Assembly: GCA_963693365.1 (NCBI GenBank)
Contig: CAVNZM010000016.1
Span: 124,001 to 188,000 of the forward strand
Reading direction: 5' to 3'
From: Amoebidium appalachense
Lineage: Eukaryota > Ichthyosporea
Length of the DNA stretch: 64,000 nucleotides
The position numbers and the translations under genes are program-made. Below are positions 37,031-64,000 of the stretch, in pieces. The first letter of the stretch is position 1; the number at the start of each line of letters is the position of its first letter. The notes beneath the pieces were generated by a model, which did no database searches, had not been told where the DNA came from, and saw only the letters and a program-made list of their open reading frames with translations.

Positions 37031-38671
37031 GGGCGTCTTTTGGGAGTTGAGCTAGGGAAAACTATGAACCATTCCCTTATTCCCCTCTAATACATGTAGA
37101 TATAAAGACGTCTGCCCAAAGATATGACTGGCAATACACAAAGTGTGTATCCAATCCATAGGTATCGTATCATTGATGCGCTTTCTTTTGATAAGTTTGG
37201 TTGCCTGCCTCAAGTTATAACTACTTACCATCACCTTTGCCACAGTGAACCCCCAACCCCACGACAGCTTACCTGACACCCGGTCTCCTTCACCTGTGCC
37301 TGTCACCCAGTCTCCAACACCCATGGAGGAACACAAAGAAAATGGGGATGCCGGGGAAACGATGCACAATGTAGGTGAGCGCACTCAGTCACACACATGC
37401 ATCATGCACACGCACACATGCACACATGCACACACACGGAGCTCACACCCCATATTAAACCAACCCTTGAACACATAAACATGCACCACATTCAACACAC
37501 AAGAACAGAATCACACACGGAAGCTCGCACAAACATGCTCGTACACGCAAACGTTTTCGTGAATTAACACGATCTACCGACCTACTGGTACGCTCTTTTA
37601 AAACATAGCACCGAGTTTTAGGTTTTCACACGAAACACGGCTACAGCTGATATTTGTTTAGAGTAACTTATACACTTGGCCACTGCCAGGAAGGAGATCA
37701 AGGCCCCTGTGAACAATGCCTCGCTAAATCGTACAGTGATATCAACGTGGGGTCATTGGATAATGCTGAGCTGAAGTTCCAGTTAGCGAAGTCGCATTTG
37801 CGCACAGCATCCTTTTTTCCTGAAATGAGGCAGCTGTGGCAAGACCTGGACGAGGCAGAAGAGAAAATCGCTGCATCAGGTTACAATTTTTTTCGCCCTC
37901 GTGGGATGAACAGCCGGTGGGCCCTGTAGATTACAATTCAATGGCAGCCCGTTGGTTTCCTTTTCACCGCCATAGCCCTACCGAACCGACGGCACCCTTA
38001 TCTCCTGCTCGGGTGGTGACGTGGATGCAACGTATCGGAGAAAGCGAAGCTGCAAAACGCATTGATAGATTGTTAAATTCTTACAGATTGTATAACATAC
38101 TTATATTCATTGAAAAGGCACCGAAGAAAACGGACACGGTCCCCCCCCCAGTGGTTCCTCCCCCTAAACGGTTCAGTGATATCGACATGGGCTCACTCAG
38201 CCCCGACGATATCAGTCTTGAGTACATGCGGGCAGCATTTCGTGGCTCAGATCGATACCCGGAGATAATGCAGCTTCTGCGAGATGTCGATGCGGCGGAA
38301 AGGGTTATGTCGTGGTCGGGTTATGTTTTCTCTTCTAAATCACTTGATTATTTAGAGAACGAACTGAAATCTTCTGATCGAAAATCAAAGGCGTACCGAT
38401 TTTACACCTATACCAAAAATTGGTCAAAAACACGCGACACGGTGAAAAGGATGCTACGTGCTATCAACGAACCATGCATTGCCTTACGCCTTGACAACTT
38501 GTTGTCCACATACAGACTGTACAACTCAATTCGCCACATTGAAAAGCACGGGTCTTTATATCGCAGGACTGGAAGAATGCGACCGGAAGGTGAATGGTTT
38601 TTCGGATGGTGAAAAGGATATTCTAGGAATTTTTTTTGACTTTTGTTGAAAATAAGTCTGCTAACAATCTA

Positions 38672-38755
<84 letters not shown>

Positions 38756-38932
38756 ACGCACACGCACACACCCACGCACACACGCACACACACAAACATA
38801 GGTCAAGAACATGGTGTCCGAGAACCTGATATCATTCAGGAAAGCACTCAACACCATGCAACCCACCGTGTAGACGCTGAGTATGATGCCGACAGCCCAC
38901 CCCCACCTTTGCCGCTTAGTATGTTTTTCTAG
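33341..38932 (+). CDS. Multi-exon gene with OTU-type cysteine protease domain; 5' end lost in gap
   Basis: Exons inferred: up to 33578 (5' end in gap), 33885-33986, 34423-35262 (OTU), 36827-36895, 37246-37374, 37694-38589, 38802-38932 (stop TAG). Every junction falls after the first codon base (phase 1), usually regenerating Gly or Asp. From Met 34671 the OTU module shows PDDGSCFYHAVA (Cys16) and INGHYWPV (His149), the Cys and His motifs of OTU deubiquitinases. Short exons are Pro/Ser/Glu-rich linkers. The 37694-38589 exon codes two related units of about 150 aa (YSDINVGSL...SGYNFF and FSDIDMGSL...SGYVFS, each later with a LLSTYRLYN-like motif) of unknown function. Two lesions: an in-frame TAA (34647-34649) just before the OTU domain and a 1-nt frame break at a T7 run (37887-37893). 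It is either a pseudogene or carries assembly errors. Confidence 0.65.
35461..35539. repeat. (GGGGGT)n array
   Basis: About 13 units of GGGGGT on the plus strand, with strong G-quadruplex potential. It borders copy 1 of the local duplication on its left. Confidence 0.9.
35541..36021. repeat. Copy 1 of a roughly 481-bp direct duplication in an OTU-gene intron
   Basis: Starts GTTGGAAGTAGAGTCCGCTG and ends AGTCTGCACTCCAACA. It is nearly identical to 36243-36725 and carries a 13-bp AACTCCATGACTG minisatellite (35625-35750). The stretch 35881-36002 has exon-like edges (TTTGCAG/..AGC/GTAAGT) and an open frame in both copies, but its end phase (0) does not fit the next exon. Confidence 0.9.
36243..36725. 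repeat. Copy 2 of the roughly 481-bp direct duplication
   Basis: About 99% identical to 35541-36021, offset 702-704 bp. A short (GGGGGT)n array (36726-36757) begins exactly where homology ends, mirroring the array left of copy 1. It includes its own 13-bp minisatellite (36328-36450). Confidence 0.9.
38676..38745. repeat. (CA)n microsatellite before the last OTU-gene exon
   Basis: About 70 nt of CA repeats, then (CACACG)n, running to the acceptor ATAG at 38801. Confidence 0.9.
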
Positions 38933-40232
38933 CCGATTGCAAAGCGTTTACGCCCCAAATGACGACAACATCTGCAATGACCATGATGTTTGCTCGAATG
39001 ACCATCACGTTATACCCTGTGGGTATATATAAATTTGTATTCATTTGCATCAATATTTGTATTGAAACACATGTTCTAGAGAATTCACTCGTCGTTCAGT
39101 GAAAGTAAAGAATGAATGAATGATTGAATGAATAAACGGCTTCCTGTCCTTCAGCCACATTTTATCTTGACATATTTTTACATGCTCATGGAACGAACAA
39201 ACGAACGAACGGGCTTGTGTTTTTTTTTTTTGTGTTATGTTGTGTTATGTTATGTTTTAGGGCTTTTGTCTCTACTAGCTCGAGTAGATGGTGGTTGGGA
39301 TTGGGGTGGGGTTGGGTTGGTTCTCTTGACACCAATAAGTGTATCAGTTTTTCTGGTCCATAGCACGGGCATGTATGGTTGAGAATGCACAAAACTGGGT
39401 TTGCAATAGGCCGATTAACATATTCCGGAATATGTGTTTTTCTGCACGTTGGGGACTGCTCAGCTATGAGATCTTTACGTGACCCAAACCACAGCAAAAC
39501 CACTTGTCCCATAATATCGTATTCCGGAATATGTTTGTATCAATACTGTCTAACTTCTATAACGTCTTGCTCATGGACTTGCAGACACGTCTTATGGCTC
39601 CTGGAACATGCTTATTTTGATTCTAATATATATTCCGGAATACGTGTTTCCCCGAAGACGTGTTTCACCACAAATCTGTGATGGGCACGTTTTTTGTTCG
39701 TTTTGTCTTCTTGGTGGACTCTCAGAATCCGAATTGGATATGATATGAATAATTTGACACGAACGTGCAGGCCCCGTTCGGATGTTTTCATGTCAATATT
39801 TTGCTGTGTTTTTGTATCCGAACACCGCTCATGACGGGCCGTCCCCGTTGGTCGATATCTTTCCTGCCGGGTCCCCAGCTCAGCATTTACTATTCGTATG
39901 CTAATAAAATACCCCCGTTGTGGCACCACGTCACAAAATGTAAACTTTACAATTTCTCCCATTATCTGTTACAACATGAAAATGGACACAACAAGCTGAG
40001 GGCTGACATTGTTCCATTGACACTAACAGAGAGAAACAAATAAAAGAGAATACAAAAGTTATCATTGTGATAAAACCAAAACCCACAAGACTATTCACTG
40101 AAGAGAGGTAGAGAACCTGACACGTGTGCAAGGCCATCGAGAAAACTCTACGTGACTCTATTCCGTCACACTTTGCAAGTGCAGGTACACGAACAATGTG
40201 TGCCAAAGTTTCAAACGCGAACATTCATCTGT
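38933..40232. other. Intergenic spacer after the OTU gene
   Basis: It holds a GAAT-rich stretch with AATAAA (39131-39136, about 200 nt after the stop, a candidate polyadenylation signal), three ATTCCGGAAT palindromes (39422, 39521, 39632), and the right arm of a 33-bp inverted repeat (39939-39971). No supported gene. Confidence 0.5.
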
Positions 40233-40550
40233 ATGGAATGTAATGATGCGCCTAGCGCCAATGGGAGAGCACCACTAAGAGATTCACGGCATCCCGCTTA
40301 TTGGTTCCAGGGATGCGGATTGATACGGCGGGAAATACCTCGCCCAATACGCTCACGAACACCGTTTTATTACAAATTCGGCGCCGACCGTACGGCGCCT
40401 ATTCGGCACTACCAGTCGCGTGAGCAAGCAGCATACAAAATTATGAAATTCCTCAAAAAAGTCGTGGCTCATCTGCAATCGGTCGGGCCGATTTCGCGCA
40501 CCTCGACTATAATAGAAAATAGTCGCCACTACACGGTACCAATCGTCTAA
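40233..40550 (+). CDS. Hypothetical 105-aa ORF next to the DIRS-like relic
   Basis: Starts MECNDAPSANGRAPLRDSRH and ends SRHYTVPIV before TAA. It is basic, with no low-complexity bias, which distinguishes it from the repeat-derived frames nearby. I recognise no domain. Its position directly upstream of a DIRS-like RNase H fragment suggests part of the same dead element, or a chance frame. Confidence 0.25.
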   Translation: MECNDAPSANGRAPLRDSRHPAYWFQGCGLIRREIPRPIRSRTPFYYKFGADRTAPIRHYQSREQAAYKIMKFLKKVVAHLQSVGPISRTSTIIENSRHYTVPIV

Positions 40551-40723
40551 CTGCTGGTTTTATAGTGTCTACAGGCCATGGCACTTGACTGGGTGTGTCC
40601 TAGAGCGTGTACATACATGTGTACACTGTCCAGGCTGTACGTTTGGCTGCACGCGTAAGTATGCAATCATATCATATCGATGCATGTGAATCGGACCACC
40701 ACAGTTGGGCCTACCATCCACGC

Positions 40724-40854
40724 AGGCCTGCATTTCGGGCCTGCGGTACTAGTAGGCCTCGAGTAGGCCCTCGCACTCCGCCACTGCAGCCGCCCGCTGT
40801 GCATCGCTCTCCGACCAACGACCTACTAGTACCGCAGGCCCGAAATGCAGGCCT
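40724..40854. repeat. Perfect 33-bp inverted repeat with 65-nt loop
   Basis: The left arm 40724-40756 starts AGGCCTGCATTTCGGGCCTG. The right arm 40822-40854 is its exact reverse complement. It lies just upstream of the DIRS-like coding relic. Confidence 0.95.
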
Positions 40855-40869
40855 AATCCAACGCCAGCG

Positions 40870-41490
40870 CGTACGCTGGCAGTCAGACGCCCAGGCCGCG
40901 TTGGGCGCGGTGCGCAAAAAGGGCAGCAGCAGCCCCGCCATTGCAGCGAGTGCTATGGCAGCTGCTGCAGTTGTGTTTGGAAAAGGGGCTCCCCTGGCCC
41001 CAAGAGCTGTCATACATTCCGGGCGAAGTGAACGACCGCGCAGATTGGTTGTCGCGGATTGATCCCGCCACGAGTGGCCGGTTACCCCTGCGGGGGTCGA
41101 GCATATCGAGCAGACACTCGGATTGCACACGCGGTGGATCGGTTTGCTACACCCGTGACAGGAGTCAAACCCTTTCACACATGGACCGCGGTGGTCCCCG
41201 TGAGCGGTGGGCAGGATGGGCTTGCCACCGAATGGCAGGCCCCCAGCTGGTGGGTGCCACCGTTTCCATTGATCAAGCGGACAGTGGCGAAGATTCAGCC
41301 GGCACGTGCGCAGGGACTATTAGTGGTGCCGGTGTGGGACACCGCCTTATGGTGGCCGGTGGTGCAAGGGATGGCACAGGCCCACACGGACCTAGCCCCC
41401 GAAGAAGTGGTGTTTCCGGTCGGTGGAGTCCGGTCTTGGCGAATGCGTGCCTTCCTATTGAACGGCAGCACCTTAACGATTGGATGAAAA
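40870..41490 (+). pseudogene. DIRS-like retroelement RNase H / pol C-terminal relic
   Basis: Three frames must be combined. SDAQAALGAVRKKGSSSPAI is followed by QRVLWQLLQLCLEKG and YIPGEVNDRADWLSR (RNase H region with the IPG..N..AD.LSR motif). Next come AVDRFATPVTGVKPFHTW and PPFPLIKRTVAKIQPARAQ, then LLVVPVWDTALWWPV. This order (LSR, then DRFAS..N.....W, then APPF.LI..VL.KI, then P.W....W.P) is characteristic of DIRS/Ngaro-type tyrosine-recombinase retroelements. No recombinase or upstream RT is visible, and at least two frameshifts make it non-functional. Confidence 0.65.
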
Positions 41491-41627
41491 TCACTCGCCG
41501 CACCGCTCCAGGACCTGCCATCCAGCTTTGTGTATTATTTCTGTAAAATAAGAATGTTGTCGCAGATAGCAACAACATATCTTAATACTTCGCTTGATTC
41601 ATCAAGCTCTATTTAGAGATGTATTTA

Positions 41628-41673
41628 GGCCAACTGATTGTTTGGAATAATAGTGTTCCAACAATCAGTGGCC
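41628..41673. repeat. Short hairpin downstream of the DIRS-like relic
   Basis: GGCCAACTGATTGTTTGGAA and TTCCAACAATCAGTGGCC form an imperfect 18-20-bp stem around an 8-nt loop. It may be an element terminus or a transcription hairpin. Confidence 0.7.
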
Positions 41674-61372
<19,699 letters not shown>

Positions 61373-61444
61373 GGGGCAATGGTCTAGAGGTATGATTCCT
61401 GTTTTGGGTACAGGAGGTCCCGGGTTCAAACCCCGGTTGCCCCC
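61373..61444 (+). tRNA. tRNA-Pro (anticodon UGG)
   Basis: 72 nt with a complete cloverleaf: acceptor GGGGCAA/TTGCCCC, D-arm GGTCTAGAGGTATGA, anticodon stem CCTGT/ACAGG with loop TTTGGGT (TGG at 61405-61407), and T-arm CCGGG-TTCAAAC-CCCGG. The discriminator is C, as in eukaryotic tRNA-Pro. No intron. A and B boxes are internal. A T5 run at 61450-61454 is the likely RNA polymerase III terminator. It reads CCA codons, and CCG or others by wobble. Confidence 0.97.
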
Positions 61445-61449
61445 ATCGC

Positions 61450-61454
61450 TTTTT
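61450..61454 (+). terminator. RNA polymerase III terminator of tRNA-Pro
   Basis: TTTTT six nucleotides after the tRNA 3' end. Confidence 0.7.
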
Positions 61455-61689
61455 GCCTTTCTTCAGGCCTGAGCCTGGGGCTTTTTTTTTCTTTTTCTGA
61501 CACACCTCCTCAGGTTATGCACACACACAGTATGTAACCTCCCCGCAGCTTCCCTCCCTAGCTTCCCCTCATATAGCCACAAACATACAGTGTACACGTG
61601 CGCCCACATCAACCAGCGCACCTCCGTTCTTTTTTTAGGTTCAATAGTGAATCAATACCCAACCAATAGCAGCCCCCCCAAATAGATCT

Positions 61690-62590
61690 AATACATTCCA
61701 TTGAACGTATTATCAATATAAAACCCTTGGCAAATTTCCTTGAAGCAGAAGTTGCCTCCTTTCTATCTAACAACTGTTGTAAACCTGGGCCTGTAACGCT
61801 CTCGATATATGGTCTGGTCCCAATAGCTGCTAGAGTATCCTATCTCGCGCTGAAATTCAATAAGCACATAAGCCGCTTAAAGAAGTATTTGCCCTCCCAC
61901 CCTCTCTTCTCTATCCGACCTGTCCCCTCCTCACCTCCCCCCCTCTTTCCTCCCCTCTCTCTCCCCTTCTCCCCTGGGCACAAATACAAATAAACCCCGC
62001 AATAGTGTGTGTGTGACTTTGGACTGCCACTTACTTATTAAACATGTACACAATCACAAGATAATCACGCAATATAACAAATGGAAAAAGATACCACACG
62101 ACACTAGACCCGATGAAAGCATACACCTTGAAAAACTAAGCCTTATGTCTCGTTTTATATATACTGACCGCCTCAACCATATTGCCAAATATGGCACTCG
62201 CAAGTGTATAACACCTAAATACATATTACCTTCCTGTAGAACTGGTCTTTCTCTAGCTGATGGTATTATTGATCAATTACCACGCTTTTACTGTACACGT
62301 GCTATACAGTGGAGATCTAATAAGTATAAGGTGGCATCATTTGCATGCCCAAACAACACACACACACACCAGTTTAACCGGTCATGTATCGCCAAATGTA
62401 GTTTGATAGACCACATAATACCGCAACACACACACGTCACATTCACAACAGACACCCAGAAAGATAGCCTACCTGTAAATTACAACATCCTTGATTTTAT
62501 ACTAAACACGCGTAACTACGACCTGTTTATTAGATGTATTGATTGGCTTGAGAAACACATCACTACAAAATTATAGCGCACACACACACA

Positions 62591-62653
<63 letters not shown>

Positions 62654-62715
62654 CCAGCTGATACCGAGTGTCCCGAGGGAAGCCCCTTTAAAAAAAATTA
62701 AAATTAAAATTAAAA

Positions 62716-62775
<60 letters not shown>
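61690..62775 (+). mobile_element. Probable 3' end of a non-LTR (LINE-like) retrotransposon
   Basis: An A/T-richer segment unlike its surroundings. One frame reads GLVPIAARVSYLALKFNKHI (about 61810-61869). A second frame (62007-62576, 189 aa) includes CPNNTHTHQFNRSCIAKC, a Cys/His cluster resembling the C-terminal knuckle of LINE ORF2 proteins, and ends NYNILDFILNTRNYDLF...ITTKL. After the stop come (CA)n (62579-62651) and an A run of about 56 nt (62720-62775). There is no RT catalytic motif in the window, so the assignment rests on the C-terminal look and poly(A) end. The two frames imply decay. Confidence 0.4.
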
Positions 62776-62776
<1 letters not shown>

Positions 62777-63848
62777 GGGGAACCCCAACTAATTGATTTC
62801 TCCTTGTAGTCTTTATGGTGTCTCGTAGAGAAAGTAAACCCTGATATATAGTCACCACCCGACATCTATGTACGTGATCATGATATACCGCTGAGGGGAT
62901 ATTCCGAGCAAAACCCCCCCCATACCTGAGACTGGTTCTCTTTGCCTCGAGTAAACAGCGTAAACCCCATCAATATATATAATGCGTTGTTTGCCGGACC
63001 TCAAATCCGGAATTTGGAGGGGACCAAAGGCCATTTTGTGAGGCATCAAAAACCATCGAAACGTTGCTTAGTTGTTTTTATGACATCAAAATCGCTAAAT
63101 ATTCTTGCGATACTAATGAAAAAGCCTAAAATAACTATATATTTGATAATGAGAAAATTGAAATATAGTGCCCTAAAGTTGGGCCCGAGAGGATGTACGT
63201 ACTCGGGGCTTTGAAGTAAAAAGAAAAAAACCAGCGGTTTCGGAGTCTACTGTGAACGCGCTGGGCTGAATGACGGCAGAGATCAGGTGATTCCCGTATC
63301 AAAACGGTTTTCGTTTCTAACCCAGAATGGAACGCACCTTTTTTAGTGCCGGACCTCAAATCCGGAATTTGGAGGGGACCAAGGGCCATTTTGTGAGGCA
63401 TCAAAAACCATCGAAACGTTGCTTAGTTGTTTTTATGACATCAAAATCGCTAAATATTCTTGCGATACTAATAAAAAAGCCTAAAATAACTATATATTTG
63501 ATAATGAGAAAATTGAAATATAGTGCCCTAAAGTTGGGCCCGAGAGGATGTACGTACTCGGGGCTTTGAAGTAAAAAGAAAAAAACCAGCGGTTTCGGAG
63601 TCTACTGTGAACGCGCTGGGCTGAATGATGGCAGAGATCAGGTGATTCCCGTATCAAAACTGTTTTGGTTTCTAACCCAGAATGGAACGCACTTTTTTTA
63701 GAGAAATTCGGCGATATTTGTTTTACAACGTATTATATCATTGGTACAACGACATTTTGAAAATTTTAATGTCATAGAACTACCAATCCAATCACAAAAA
63801 CCTCAAAGGTCTGCTAACACCGGTTTAGGGGGACACGGGGATGAGAAC

Positions 63849-63883
<35 letters not shown>
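62776..63883 (+). repeat. 1,108-bp unit of a poly(A)-bounded tandem repeat
   Basis: Begins CGGGGAACCCCAACTAATTG right after an A run and ends in another A run (63853-63883), after which the same start sequence recurs. It contains a 355-bp internal tandem duplication. Confidence 0.85.
62993..63702. repeat. 355-bp tandem duplication (two copies)
   Basis: Copies 62993-63347 and 63348-63702, both beginning GCCGGACCTCAAATCCGG, differ at only about eight positions. Confidence 0.95.
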
Positions 63884-63885
<2 letters not shown>

Positions 63886-64000
63886 GGGGAACCCCAACTA
63901 ATTGATTTCTCCTTGTAGTCTTTATGGTGTCTCGTAGAGAAAGTAAACCCTGATATATAGTCACCACCCGACATCTATGTACGTGATCATGATATACCGC
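63884..64000 (+). repeat. Start of the next 1.1-kb repeat unit (cut by window end)
   Basis: 117 nt identical to 62776-62892, again directly after an A run. Confidence 0.95.

Overview
The window is nuclear DNA of an intron-rich eukaryote, probably a unicellular one. It carries two long, many-exon housekeeping-type genes, spliceosomal introns of two classes, a eukaryotic tRNA-Pro, and remnants of Ty3/gypsy-like, DIRS-like and probably LINE-like retroelements. I cannot name the species. Introns and spacers are packed with very long mono- and dinucleotide tracts (C/G runs of 20-75 nt, (CA)n up to about 145 nt, compound CnAn and Cn(CA)n). These tracts generate most of the long but spurious reading frames in the region. 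There is one 500-nt assembly gap (32841-33340).

Layout. 1-3161: the 3' part of an LTR retroelement, with the end of the 5' LTR, a decayed interior holding a reverse transcriptase relic, and a 480-bp 3' LTR. 3162-5982: non-coding, with a CCTAAATATC motif cluster and a 249-bp foldback. 5983-30691: a complete exportin-7 (XPO7/RanBP16) gene that I resolve into 36 exons (about 1,098 aa) ending in the same DMMS tail as the animal protein. 30692-33340: spacer and gap. 33341-38932: a multi-exon gene with an OTU-type cysteine protease domain, Pro/Ser/Glu-rich linker exons, all clear introns in phase 1, and a twofold internal repeat. It is damaged (in-frame TAA, 1-nt frameshift) or mis-assembled. 38933-41673: spacer and a decayed DIRS-like RNase H region. 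43708-58177: a complete ABCC/MRP-type ABC transporter in 22 exons (about 1,488 aa) with one apparent 1-nt frameshift. 61373-61444: tRNA-Pro(UGG). 61690-64000: a probable LINE 3' end followed by a tandem array of a poly(A)-bounded repeat.

The genes have no evident functional link. XPO7 is a nuclear transport receptor, the ABCC protein is a membrane efflux pump, and the OTU gene is a putative deubiquitinase-like protein.

The most notable observation is that XPO7 appears to contain four minor-spliceosome (U12-type) introns among its otherwise GT-AG introns. Three are AT-AC and one is GT-AG. All share a 5' RTATCC, a branch-like CCTTARC and a 9-12 nt branch-to-acceptor distance. Using these boundaries at introns 20 and 32 restores gap-free alignment to animal XPO7, whereas the competing GT-AG boundaries do not. 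A second theme is that sequences at exon-intron junctions are repeatedly duplicated into the neighbouring introns, leaving decoy splice sites.
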